From the NCBI GenBank assembly GCA_022414725.1, contig CM039462.1, positions 48,873,265 through 48,937,264 of the forward strand: 64,000 bases of DNA, written 5' to 3'. The DNA is from Microglena sp. YARC. Lineage: Eukaryota > Chlorophyta > Chlorophyceae > Chlamydomonadales > Chlamydomonadaceae. The notes under the pieces were generated by a model, which did no database searches, was not told the DNA's origin, and was given only the letters and a program-made list of their open reading frames with translations. The stretch's first letter is position 1; each line of letters starts with the position of its first letter. This document shows positions 12,243 to 22,711 of the stretch, piece by piece. The translations under genes were made by a program, and so were the position numbers.

Positions 12243-14432
12243 CTACTTCTGCATAGCAAACCCATCAATTTGAGCCTGCAAGGAAGACAATTGCCTTGGA
12301 GTAAGATGACCTGGAAGGGCCAGGTTAGCAGGCACCGGTGAAGGAAGCGTTGCACCATCACGGACCCTTCGCAGGGCAGGAAACTTTGTCCAGCAACGGT
12401 CCTCCGTGTGACCATCCTTGTGGGGGCATGGTCCCCAGGTGCACTCCAGGCGCCTCTTGTTGGACCCAGAATTACCCTCAGTCCGCTGCCGCCGCTGAAA
12501 TGCAGCATTAGCAGGAAACTGAGGAGCAGTCCGGGACCAACCAGGGTGCCTGGAATCCGACGGAGGGAGTGCTATGTTCAGAATTTCTAACTGCATATAT
12601 TCCTCTAGACAGGACCAGTACTCAACAGGGTGCTGGTTGTAAAGCATGATGCCATACTTAATTCGCAGCGTTTCGAAACGGGGCAGACTCGCACCTTGAA
12701 CTATAATGCCCATGGCGTGACGCTGAGTCTGCGGAAACCCAGCACTGCGTAGGTCAGTGCACATACCGCGTACCCGACGAAAGAAAGCATCAACATGCTC
12801 ATGAGCGCCCATGACCGAAGCATGATACTCCTTCAACAAGAGAGGGACACGAGAGGCAAGGGCATCAGACTGCTGCCTCCGGATATGCAAAAAGATATCC
12901 CGAGGTGAAGCAAAGTCCTTATAGACCTTGACTAGGGCATCCGTCATGTTGGCAAGCATCATGGATAAGATCATGAACTCTTGTCGGGGCAGGGGAAGCG
13001 CACTGAAACCCAACAGTGCAGGATCAACACTAGACTCACCATGAGAAGACGAAGTTCCAGCAGCAGGAGGAGCAGACCGAGGAGCTAAAGACGCACGAAT
13101 CGCTAGAAAGTACTCAGCAGCAAGACCAGCGTCATAAGTGCGCTGGTCATCTAAGTTCCTGATGAGATCTAGGGAACGCGCAACACCCACAATGAGCTCG
13201 AAATCAGGACGAACAGGACAGAAAGGGAGAGGAACCTTAACAAACTGATAACCTCGCAGGTCACTGTTCCTACGCCCAACCCCTCCAAAGGTCACACCAT
13301 TAGCAGGAGGGTAGTTAATCCCTGGCATAACAGGTCCCAGAAAAGCCCGACACTCTAGACCGAGCTCAGAATAAGCCATCACACGCCTAGGCCTAGGGCG
13401 ACCCTTGCTATCAACCATAGCCTGAGTGGCAGTCATATCCAGCCTACCGTACAGAGTGCGGTCCAAGGATTCCCCAGCATGTTGAGCTTGGCGGATAAGA
13501 CGGCAGTCCTGCAGGGATAGACGTAGAGGATGTCCGCCATCGAGCAGATGCTCCCAGGAGTCGCATGACAGCGAAGGAGGCACATATGGCGGAGGGCCAG
13601 GAGCAGGTGGCAGCTCCACCGGCGGAGGCGGGGGTGGAGGGGGTTCCCGCGAAGGGCCAGCAAAGGATGCGCGGCCAGTTGTAGCAGCAGCCTCTCGAGC
13701 ACGAGTATGGTAAGCACCAAGAGCTCGCTCTGCAGGGTTACGACCAAGGTTGGGTTGAGGACCCAAAGGACCAAGGGACGAAGAACTCCGCAGCAAAGAC
13801 GGCTTGGCCACATCCGGTAGGTCCGGTGGAAGAGGCGCAGAAGCAGGCTTAGGCTTAAACTCCGGGGAAAGCGCAAGAGCAGGTGCCGACTGAGGCTCAT
13901 ACACAGGAGAGACGGTAGAATTGAACACTCGAGTAGCAGTGGAAGGAGTACCTCCACCGAAGTCACCACTCGTAGCACTGTGCAGATCTTCATCACCATC
14001 GTCAGAGTCATCAGCATAGCCATCTTCACGGCGATGACGAGCAAGTTCTTGATAGTCGTAGTCAAAACGGGCATCAGGAGGTGGAGGCGACCTTGCATAC
14101 TGGATAATCTGAGTGGAAACACAGCATAGACGCATCAGAACGACCTCAACCTCAGGAGAGAGGCGTCGGACAGTAGCAGAAGGAGCCGCAAAGGTGGAGG
14201 ATTGATTGGGGGGGGGTACTTCCACGATGGCGGAAGGACTCTCATGACCGCTAGCAGAGGCAGCTGGTGCACAGACGTCTAGCCAATCGTCAAGAGGACC
14301 CGGGTCCTCCTTAGGAAGGACACGGTCGCAGCCATTGCTGATAATGACGCTGCGCATCCCGCGCGTCCAAGATTCTCCATTCTTGTCATGGAGTTTCTCA
14401 AAATTAGCGGGAGGCCCTCGCGGAAGTTGCAT
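12243..14432 (-). CDS. gag: Copia Gag capsid/nucleocapsid protein (about 729 aa)
   Basis: The start is placed at the methionine of MQLPRGPPANF (14432), 36 nt inside the 5' LTR edge, because the plus copy has the same start. The protein has an acidic N-terminal third, a Pro-rich spacer with PPPPPPP runs, and a Gag-like helical region. Near the C-terminus is a variant zinc knuckle, C-x4-C-x5-H-x4-C (around residues 670-690), expected to bind RNA. It ends in UAG at 12243-12245. The frame is fully open, which fits a fairly recent insertion. Gag would form the virus-like particle in the cytoplasm. Confidence 0.9.
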   Translation of the reverse strand: MQLPRGPPANFEKLHDKNGESWTRGMRSVIISNGCDRVLPKEDPGPLDDWLDVCAPAASASGHESPSAIVEVPPPNQSSTFAAPSATVRRLSPEVEVVLMRLCCVSTQIIQYARSPPPPDARFDYDYQELARHRREDGYADDSDDGDEDLHSATSGDFGGGTPSTATRVFNSTVSPVYEPQSAPALALSPEFKPKPASAPLPPDLPDVAKPSLLRSSSSLGPLGPQPNLGRNPAERALGAYHTRAREAAATTGRASFAGPSREPPPPPPPPVELPPAPGPPPYVPPSLSCDSWEHLLDGGHPLRLSLQDCRLIRQAQHAGESLDRTLYGRLDMTATQAMVDSKGRPRPRRVMAYSELGLECRAFLGPVMPGINYPPANGVTFGGVGRRNSDLRGYQFVKVPLPFCPVRPDFELIVGVARSLDLIRNLDDQRTYDAGLAAEYFLAIRASLAPRSAPPAAGTSSSHGESSVDPALLGFSALPLPRQEFMILSMMLANMTDALVKVYKDFASPRDIFLHIRRQQSDALASRVPLLLKEYHASVMGAHEHVDAFFRRVRGMCTDLRSAGFPQTQRHAMGIIVQGASLPRFETLRIKYGIMLYNQHPVEYWSCLEEYMQLEILNIALPPSDSRHPGWSRTAPQFPANAAFQRRQRTEGNSGSNKRRLECTWGPCPHKDGHTEDRCWTKFPALRRVRDGATLPSPVPANLALPGHLTPRQLSSLQAQIDGFAMQK

Positions 14433-14467
14433 CGAAGCAGTGGTAGTAAATGAGGGGCCGTATAACC

Positions 14468-14877
14468 TATCAGCTTGGATAACACCCCGGAGAGTGGACT
14501 TTGTGTGTGCAGAGTGGACTTTGTGTGTGCAGCACGCCAATCTATAAATGCAGAGACGAGAGTAACGTTACAAGCACTGGAGACCCATCAAGGGGCACCA
14601 GTGGAGGAAGGAGCGGCAGGCTGTACCCTGATAAGGGTATAGGCTATACAGTCCGTGTCAGGAGAACCGGGCAAACAGGAACCTAACAGGGTACAGGCAA
14701 GACCGGTGACGCAGCTGACAGGAAACTGTCATTGAGTCACTCAAGGATGACTCAGTCTAAGAGAAGCTGTCACTACGGGAAGCTGGCACAGGAATGGGAG
14801 AGCCGATAGTTCTAAGGAAGTACATAAGTAGTCACCGAGACATAAAACAAGTGAGAGCACTGCTATTCATGCTGACA
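14468..14877 (-). repeat. Copia 5' LTR (minus-strand copy), 410 bp
   Basis: It ends in TATCAGC/GCTGACA. A 20-base tandem duplication beginning AGAGTGGACTTTGTGTGTGC, around 14490-14530, makes it 20 bp longer than its partner. No standard initiator-tRNA primer site (TGGTATCAGAG) was seen directly after the LTR; both copies instead share GGTT(A/T)TACGGCCC there. Confidence 0.94.
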
Positions 14878-15728
14878 CAGCTCCTTTCCAACAAGTTCAT
14901 TTTGACCCAATCGTTCCCCCTAACCCCTTCTTCTTCAACACCCCTTCCCGCTTACCCCCCCCCTCCCTCCCAAACACACCCTCCTGTTCCGCCTCCCACA
15001 CTCCTTCCTACTCTTCACCCACCTTCCCCCCACATCCAGACACCCCTCCACAACCTCCCTCTATCTCTCCTCCCATGCCCCACCCCCCGACCCCTCCACA
15101 ACCTCCCTCTATCTCTCCTCCCCTGCCCCCCCCCCCCCCCCAGACCCCCTCCTCCCCCCAGTGACACCTCGCACCCTCGCCTCCCCCATCAACACACTCT
15201 ACCCCTACCCTTTCCTTTTGCACTTGGAACATGTGCGGCTTCGCTCCCACACTCACGACCTCTCCGCCCTCCTCCTCAAATTTGCTCCCCATGTCTTCTT
15301 TGGGCAAGAAACCCATTTATTTTCCCATACGGTACTTCCCCTCACTTCCAAATATTCTCTGCTTACACAACCTTCTTTGGTCATCCCTCTGCACCTACCC
15401 TTGTCCACTCCACCACACGCGCTCCCGGTGGCACCATGCTTGGTATCCGGACTTCCTTCCTTCCTACCACCTCCCTCACCCCCACCCCCCTCCCCCCTCC
15501 CTCTCCCCCTACATCGTTCATGTTACGTCCCCTCTCCCACCCAACCACACTCTCCACTTCATCTCAATATATTGGCCCCACAATCCTATCCTAGCGACCA
15601 CCCTCCTCCATTACCTAACCGACATTCTTCAACACAACTCCGCATCCTCCAACTATTTCATCATCGGCGGTGACTTCAATCAAAACCTCTCTTCCCCGAC
15701 CTCCCCTCTCGCCACCTTGCTCCACACC
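14878..15728 (+). mobile_element. LINE-1, middle segment with endonuclease N-terminal half
   Basis: Pyrimidine-rich LINE-1 sequence resumes after the minus-strand copia element. In shifted plus-strand frames it encodes APE-type endonuclease motifs: TWNMCGF at about 15222, GQETHLF at about 15300, and IIGGDFNQN at about 15663, the order expected for the LINE endonuclease. At least one indel separates TWN from GQE. The segment ends in ACACC (15724-15728), the target duplication of the plus-strand copia element. A run of 16 C lies at 15126-15141. Confidence 0.8.
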
Positions 15729-16072
15729 TATCAGCATGAATAGCGGTGCTCTCACGCGTTTTATGACTTGGTGACTTCTTGTGTACTTCCTTAGAACTAT
15801 CGGCTCTCCCAGTCCTGTGCCAGCTTCACGTAGTGACAGCTTCCCGTAGACTGTGTCATCCTTCTTGACTCAGTGACAGCTTCCTGTTGGCTGCGTCACC
15901 TGTATAGCATGTACCCTTATCAGGGTACTGGCTGCCGCTCCTTCCTCCACTGGTGCCCCTTGATGGGTCTCCGGTGCTTGTAACGTTATTCTCGTCTCCG
16001 TGTATAGATTGGTGCGTCTGTTCCGCTGCTTTAATCTACTGTCCACTCTACCGGAGTGATTACAAGCTGATA
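15729..16072 (+). repeat. Copia 5' LTR (plus-strand copy), 344 bp
   Basis: It begins TATCAGC and ends GCTGATA, a 7-bp perfect inverted repeat rather than the usual TG/CA ends. Two substitutions separate it from the 3' LTR. Confidence 0.96.
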
Positions 16073-16110
16073 GGTTTTACGGCCCTTCATTGACTACCAC
16101 TGCTTTGATA

Positions 16111-18330
16111 ATGCAACTTCCGCGAGGGCCTCCTGCCGGCTTTGTGAAACTTACCAAACTGAATGGAGTTTCATGGGCTTGTGGGATTCGCAGCATCATT
16201 GTTAGCAATGGCTGCGACCGAATCCTCCCAACGGAGGTGAAGGTTCCTCTGGATTGGCTAGACGACTGCGCGCCAGCGGCCTCTGCTGCCGGAGAGGAGG
16301 ATCCTTCCGCCATCGAGGAAGTAACCCCCCCCGATCAATCCTCCAACTTTGCGGTTCCTTCAAATATTGTTCGACGCCTTTCCTCTGATGTTGAGGATGT
16401 CCTGATGAAGCTGTGTTGTGTACAGACACAGATCATCCGGTATGCAACAGAGCCGATGCCCCCTACCGCCCACTTCAGTGATGATGAAGACGCCTCTGCT
16501 AGCACTGATGATGAGGATGACTTGAAGAGTGCTACGAGTGCTGACTTCGGTGGAGTGACTCCATCTGCTGCTGCTACTCGTGTCTTCGATACTTCTACTG
16601 TTCCGCCGGTATATGAGTCTGCTCATCAGCAGATGCCTCAACGGGAGATTTCGCCTGTGTATGAGCCTCAGTCGACATCTGCTCTTGCGCCTTCCCCGGA
16701 TGGTAAGCCTGTGCCCGCTTCTGCGCCTCTGTTTGCGCCTCCTCCACCGGACCTACCGGATGTGGCCAAGCCGTCTTTGCTGCCGAGTTCTTCGTCCCTT
16801 GGTCCTTTGGGTCCTCAACCCAACCTTGGTCGCAACCCTGCGGAGCGAGCTCTTGGTGCTTACCATACTCGTGCTCGAGAGGCTGCTGCTACAATTGGCC
16901 GCTCATCCTTTGCTGGCCCTTCGCTGGAGCCCCCTCCACCTCCGCCTCCGCCGGTGGAGCTGCCTCCTGCCCCTGGCCCGCCTCCTCTGCTGCATACGCG
17001 GTCATGCGAGTCTTGGGAGCATCTGCTCACTGGAGGACCTCCTCCGACTTTGCACCTGCGGGACTACCGCCTGATCAACCAAGATCGACAGGATGGTGAG
17101 TCCTTGAACCGCACCTTGTACGGTCGGATGGACATGCAGGCTACTATGGCTAATGTGAGTGTGAAACTGAGGCATCGCCGAGTAATGGCTTTCTCTGAGC
17201 TTGGTACCCGGTGTCGTTCTTTTCTTGGTCCAGTCACTTCAGGGATTCTGTATCCCCCTGATCATGGTGTTTCCTTTGGTGGAACGAGGCGTAGGGATCA
17301 CGAGAGGCTCGGTTATCAGTTTGTGAAAGTGCCTGTCCCTCTGTGTCCTGTTAGCCCAGATTTCGAGCTTGTTGTGAGTGTTGCGAGGTCCATTCCTGTG
17401 ATTAGGAACATAGATGACCAGCGCGCTCTTGACGCTGGTCTTGCTGCAGAGTATTTCATGGAGATTCGTAGGTCCTTGGCTCCTGTACCTTCTGCGATTG
17501 GAGCTGGGTCTAAGGCCCCTGTTCAGGGTGAGTCTCGCGTAGATCCTGCACTGTTGGGGTTCAGTGCACTGCCTCTAGACCGTCAGGAGTTCATGTGCTT
17601 AACTATGATGCTCGCGAACATGGAGGATGATATGGTCAAGGTATACCAGGACTATGCTAGGCCTCGGGATATCCTGTTGGATATCCGGAAGACGCAGTCC
17701 GATGCCCTTGCCTCTAGAGTCCCTCTCATGCGTCTTGATCTTCATAATGCGCACATGGACCCTTCTGACCGTGTAGATGACTTCTTTCGCAAAGTTCGCA
17801 GTCTATGCACTGACCTCCGCAGTGCTGGACATCCCGTCACTCAGCGCCACGCCATGGAAACCATCGTTAATGGGATCCGTTTGATCCGGTTTGAATCGCT
17901 GCAGATCCGGTATGGTATGATGTTAGCTAACCGACAGACTGTAGAGTACTGGTCTTGTCTGGAGGCATATAGGTCGCTCGACATCTTGAACATAGGTCTC
18001 CCCAAGTCCGACTCCAGGCATCCTGGTTGGTCCCGGGACGCTCCCCAGGTTCCTGCCAATGCTGCATTTCAGCGTGGGCAGGGATCTGGTTCTCAGGGTT
18101 CCGGTTCCCACAAGAGACGTCTGGATTGCACTTGGGGCCCATGCCTCACCAAGACGACCCACTCAGAGGATCGCTGCTTTACGAAGCACCCGCACCTGCG
18201 CAGGACCAGGCCTGGTGCACCGGTAACTGCTCCGGTGCCCGTGGCCTTGGCCCTTCCAGGTGTGCTTACTCCGAAGCAGCTGTCCTCCTTGCAGGCTCAG
18301 ATTGATGGGTATGCTTTGGACAAGAAATAG
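16111..18330 (+). CDS. gag: Copia Gag protein (739 aa) ending in UAG directly before in-frame pol
   Basis: The start MQLPRGPPAGF lies 38 nt after the LTR. The layout matches the minus-strand copy: acidic N-terminal third, Pro-rich spacer, Gag-like helical region, and a variant zinc knuckle C-x4-C-x5-H-x4-C near the C-terminus. The stop UAG at 18328-18330 is followed in the same frame by an open stretch that runs straight into the protease motif VWHVDSGAG. Gag and Pol are thus separated only by a single stop codon, which suggests stop readthrough as the way Pol is made. This is an inference from layout; both family copies carry UAG at this position. Confidence 0.92.
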   Translation: MQLPRGPPAGFVKLTKLNGVSWACGIRSIIVSNGCDRILPTEVKVPLDWLDDCAPAASAAGEEDPSAIEEVTPPDQSSNFAVPSNIVRRLSSDVEDVLMKLCCVQTQIIRYATEPMPPTAHFSDDEDASASTDDEDDLKSATSADFGGVTPSAAATRVFDTSTVPPVYESAHQQMPQREISPVYEPQSTSALAPSPDGKPVPASAPLFAPPPPDLPDVAKPSLLPSSSSLGPLGPQPNLGRNPAERALGAYHTRAREAAATIGRSSFAGPSLEPPPPPPPPVELPPAPGPPPLLHTRSCESWEHLLTGGPPPTLHLRDYRLINQDRQDGESLNRTLYGRMDMQATMANVSVKLRHRRVMAFSELGTRCRSFLGPVTSGILYPPDHGVSFGGTRRRDHERLGYQFVKVPVPLCPVSPDFELVVSVARSIPVIRNIDDQRALDAGLAAEYFMEIRRSLAPVPSAIGAGSKAPVQGESRVDPALLGFSALPLDRQEFMCLTMMLANMEDDMVKVYQDYARPRDILLDIRKTQSDALASRVPLMRLDLHNAHMDPSDRVDDFFRKVRSLCTDLRSAGHPVTQRHAMETIVNGIRLIRFESLQIRYGMMLANRQTVEYWSCLEAYRSLDILNIGLPKSDSRHPGWSRDAPQVPANAAFQRGQGSGSQGSGSHKRRLDCTWGPCLTKTTHSEDRCFTKHPHLRRTRPGAPVTAPVPVALALPGVLTPKQLSSLQAQIDGYALDKK

Positions 18331-21300
18331 GAGGTAAGCTCTGTCCTATTCTCCTGCACTGCGAAATTTTCGAATATCTGTAGCCCGAGCCTGTCTGAGG
18401 GTGTCTGGCATGTTGATTCTGGAGCTGGGATGTCTATCACAGGTGATATGTCTTTGTTCACTGTGTTTCATGCTTCTGAGACTGAGCCAGCAGTTAAATT
18501 TGGTGATGGAGTGGTTCAACGGTCTGTGGGTCAGGGTTCCATTGTGTTATGTAGTGATTGGTTACCAACATCAATCACTTTAACCAATGTTCTCTACATC
18601 CCTCACTGTCCGGTGAACCTCATGTCAGTAAATGCTGTTGCTCATGCTCACAACTGCAAGGTTTCTTTTGATAGTCTTAGTTGTACTGCCACTCAGGGCT
18701 CTCATGTTCTCTGGTCTTTCCCTGCCTCCAGTGATGGGGTGTACAAGTTTGCATGTAGGCCTTGTCACACCCCTCGTGGCCGCTCGTATGGTGCTGACGA
18801 TTATCCAGTTTTTGCACTTGATGTTGATGAGGATGGTGGAGTTGTTATCCCTACCACTCCTGAATGGTTGTGGCATAGGCGGCTGGGTCACCCTGGCTAT
18901 GATGCCATGCACAACCTTGTCAGGAAGGGTTTGGTTACGAACTTACCCCTCACTCTTAAACAGGTGCAAAGGCTGTCTAAGATCCCATGTGATGCTTGTC
19001 AGAAGGCTAAGGGCAAACGTATCCGTTTTCCTAAAGAAAGCAAAACTAGGGTCCGTGCACCGGTACAGCGCCTTCACTTGGACATCATGGGACCATTTCA
19101 TATTAGGGGCTTGCGTGGGGAATTTTATGTTCTGTGTCTCACTGACCAATACTCTGGCTATGCTGAAGTATTGTGCTTGAGGACCAGGGATGAAGCTCCC
19201 TTAGCAGTTCAAACTACCATCCTCAGATGGATGACTCAGCTGCATGGTTTTGTTTTCAAGTGTCTTAGGTCTGACAGAGCTAAGGAATTTATAGTGAAGT
19301 GGTTCGAGGATTGGTTAGAATCGGTTGGTGCTGTGCATGAATTGTCTATGGCTTACACTGCTCAGCAGAATGCAACTGTGGAAAGGTACAATGGGGTCCT
19401 TCAGAACATAGCTAGGGGCATCCACTTGGAGTCTAAGCTCACTAAGTCTTTCTGGCCCTATGCCTTCCTCACTGCTTGTTACCTACGCAACCGGCTGCCT
19501 AATCAGGGTGACAAGACTCCGTATGAGTTGTTCTTTGGGGTTCTACCTGATGTATCGTTATTGCGCGCGTGTTCGGGTGCCCTTGCTATGTTACCTTAGT
19601 CAATGGGAAGAAGCGTAATAAGCTAGACGAAAGGGCGTTATCTGGTAGACTGGTTGGGTACTCTCTGGTGAGTAAGGGTTATTTTGTTTGGGTTCCTAAG
19701 TTGCGCCAGGTGGTAGAGAGTCGTGATGTGCTCTTCTATGAACAGTTTAGCTATAACTGTATCCCTGGGCTATCTCCTTATGATGGATCTCGGTATTTTT
19801 CTCGCACCCCTGCCGTTATCACCGGACAAGTGCTTGATACTACTGACAATGTCCTAGGCCCTTACCAACCCCGATTGTTGACCGCTTTACTGGTCATGGG
19901 ATGAACTTGCGTCCCAGGTCAGGGACTGATGGTGCTGTATCGCGTGTGAAGGCATTGGGCCAGGGGGCGGTTCTGATGTTCCTTCAAGCTCTAATTTATT
20001 CGAATCTCAGGGGGTCGCCAGGCCTTCCTCTGCGCACGTTTCGTCGGTGAAGTTCTAGGATTAGGACAGCCTCAGGTCATAGTGGAGCCTAGCATAGGTC
20101 GCTGCCCACTAGTCGCCCCCCCCGTCCACCTGTTCGGATGGCTCGCGGGAGTTGTTGATCACTTCGCCCCCTGCTGTCCTGGTGGTGTTATACGGACAAG
20201 GCATTGTGACGATGTGGCCGTCACAGATTGTGTGAGTGATGACCTAGAACACTGGTCCGGGTCTGATACTGCGTATGGCTGGGGTGTTCCGGTCTACCCA
20301 GGCTTCGACAATTTAGAGGCAAAGGAGGCCGGCCCTGTTCAAAACCAGGCATTTAGTGCTGCGCTGGGGGGCTTTATTACCGGTTACTGCTGATACTGCT
20401 GATACTGCTGATATCCCCGCTGCTCATGTACAAGTACACTGCTTGTACGTGGGTGCTTTTATTTCTACCTCTACTGAACTCACCTATAAAGCTGCTATGT
20501 TACCTACCAACCCTGACAGGGATCTCTGGCTGCAGGCTATGAAGGATGAGATGGCTTCCCTCCATGCACATGGCACTTGGGCACTCACTCCACAGCCTCC
20601 TAAGCAGAGGATCCTATCTGGCCGATGGTTATTTGTCAAGAAGGTTGGGATTGATGGTTCTTTGCGTTTTAAGGCTCGTTTTGTGGTTCGTGGTTTTCTG
20701 CAACGTCCTGGGCTGGACTTCCATGATGTATATGCCCCCGTCTCCTCTAAAGCAGGTCTTCGTGTGCTTCTTGCTGCCATCACTCATAGGAAAATGTTTG
20801 TGAGGCAGCTGGACATCAAGACTGCATTTCTGAATGCCAAGCTGGCACCTGGTCTAGACCTGTACTGTCACCAGCCTGAGGGCTTTAAAGTACTGGGTCC
20901 TAACGGTGTTCCCCTTGTGTGCAAGCTGATAAAGTCCTTTATGGTTTTGAAGCAGGCACTCAGGGCTTGGAGCAAAGATGTCAAGCAGGTTTTAGTTGCG
21001 ACACGGTTTTACCAATGTGCAAGGCTGAGAACCTGCTCTGTATTTCAGGAGGGATTCTAATGGTGGGTGGAGCTACGTCCTGACCTATGTGGATGATTTT
21101 ATCTGTGCTTTCAGTGAGCTGGATAGGTATGCCTTGCTGATCAAGGCTATGGAAGCAGCTGGGTGGGAGGTCAAAGAGATGGGTGTGCCGGTTCAGTTCC
21201 TGTCCTTGGACATGGCTTGTACACTTGACTCTGACGGCAGGTGTGTTCAGATCAATCTCTCCCAGCACTCCTACATTGTTGATCTGGTGGAGCAATTTGG

Positions 21301-22051
21301 TCTCACTGCTGCTACCAAGCCCGAGTTTTCAGTTCCCATGGCCAAGTGTACTGTCACTGACCCTCCTGGAGAGCCTCTGGCCTCTAATAGCCAGTACCTC
21401 TCTTGTGGAGCTTTGCTATACCTGGCTACCTGCCCAGGCCTGATATTTCTTTTGCTGTGAGCTACCTGTCCAGGTTTTCTGCTCAACCCACTGCCCCCCT
21501 GTGGGGGGCGGCCAAGCGCTTGCTTTTGTTTTTGAGAGAACATTCCCATCTGGGCCTCTCTTACACTCACAGCCCTGATTTCTCTTTCACTGTCTTTAGT
21601 GACTCATCCTTTGCTGATGATGGGTCTGACAGGAGGTCTCAGACTGGCTATGCTGTGCTTGCTGGGGGGTGCCTTGTGAACTGGATGAGCAAGAGGCAAC
21701 CCACAGTTGCTGTTAGCTCCAGTGAGGCTGAGTATCAGGCCCTGTCCTCAGACTGCCAGGGAGTACAATGGTTAAGAAAGTTGAGAATTGATCTGGCCTG
21801 ACCTTGTGACCTGGTCACCATTCAGGTTGAACAACTTGGGTCCTTGAGCTGGGCCCAATGACTGTCAGCTGCTCCTCGCAAACAAGCACATGCATGATCC
21901 ATCACTATATCAGGAGCTGGTGGAGGATGGCCAACTAGGGGTTGACTATGTTAACACTAAGGACAACTGTGCTGACCCCTTCACCAAGCCCCTTGATCCT
22001 GTTGTATTCTGGCGGTTCATCCGCATGTTTGGGATGACCGCTTCTCCTTAG
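18331..22051 (+). pseudogene. pol: Copia pol polyprotein with several frameshifts
   Basis: Domains in order are protease (DSGAG at about 18415), integrase with its zinc region and D-D-E core (open to 19599), reverse transcriptase (QLDIKTAFLNAKL at about 20811, YVDD at about 21085) and RNase H (FSDSSFADDGSDRRSQTGYA, then SSSEAEYQAL, 21600-21760). Indels are evident near 19570 (an extra CG), about 19900, about 20390, about 21000-21060, about 21405 and about 21800. The last conserved words, CADPFTKPL and FWRFIRMFGM, end at the stop 22049-22051. Because the LTRs are almost identical, this many indels over 3.7 kb is unexpected from decay alone. Confidence 0.9.
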
Positions 22052-22367
22052 GACCTTTGTTTTTGGTTCGTTTTATAGTTCCTTTAGTTATCATTGATTG
22101 GCATTAGGTTCCTATTCCCGGATCGGGTTTTCTATACCGTTGTTACCCGACTTTGATATTTAGTTTGTCCTCTTTTATCCACTTGGAAAATTTTGGTCTT
22201 TGCCTTGTTTCATTCCTTCCCTTACACCCTTTGGGTTCCGTTTGAAGTTCTCTCGATTTTTTCGGAGTTCTTTGATTTTTTTTTTTATCTGTTTACATAT
22301 AGTTTACTTGTCACCAGTGCCATAGGTGGATAAGTAGTATTGTATGTCACCTGTGTCATAGGTGGAG

Positions 22368-22711
22368 TATCAGCATGAATAGCGGTGCTCTCACGCGTTT
22401 TATAACTTGGTGACTTCTTGTGTACTTCCTTAGAACTATCGGCTCTCCCAGTCCTGTGCCAGCTTCACGTAGTGACAGCTTCCCGTAGACTGTGTCATCC
22501 TTCTTGACTCAGTGACAGCTTCCTGTTGGCTGCGTCACCTGTATAGCCTGTACCCTTATCAGGGTACTGGCTGCCGCTCCTTCCTCCACTGGTGCCCCTT
22601 GATGGGTCTCCGGTGCTTGTAACGTTATTCTCGTCTCCGTGTATAGATTGGTGCGTCTGTTCCGCTGCTTTAATCTACTGTCCACTCTACCGGAGTGATT
22701 ACAAGCTGATA
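22368..22711 (+). repeat. Copia 3' LTR (plus-strand copy), 344 bp
   Basis: Near-identical to 15729-16072. It is preceded by two tandem copies of a motif ending CATAGGTGGA, the second touching the LTR and a candidate polypurine primer. Confidence 0.96.

Larger units (their letters stand above)
8092..14877 (-). mobile_element. Ty1/copia LTR retrotransposon, minus-strand copy
   Basis: A complete copia element lies on the minus strand, bounded by LTRs at 8092-8481 and 14468-14877. The target duplication CAGCT occurs at 8087-8091 and 14878-14882. Order on the minus strand is LTR, gag, protease, integrase, reverse transcriptase, truncated RNase H, LTR, which is the copia order. It belongs to the same family as the plus-strand copy at 15729-22711: the proteins align throughout and the LTRs share ends and core motifs. 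It sits inside LINE-1. Pol is open for more than 1000 codons, but the RNase H domain is deleted, so it should not be autonomous. Confidence 0.96.
15729..22711 (+). mobile_element. Ty1/copia LTR retrotransposon, plus-strand copy
   Basis: A second member of the same copia family, bounded by 344-bp LTRs at 15729-16072 and 22368-22711 that differ at only two positions by eye (about 99.4% identical). The target duplication ACACC occurs at 15724-15728 and 22712-22716. Gag is intact and pol has several indels, but the RNase H domain deleted in the other copy is present. The near-identical LTRs indicate a recent insertion, so the pol frameshifts are either very recent or partly sequencing error. Confidence 0.97.
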
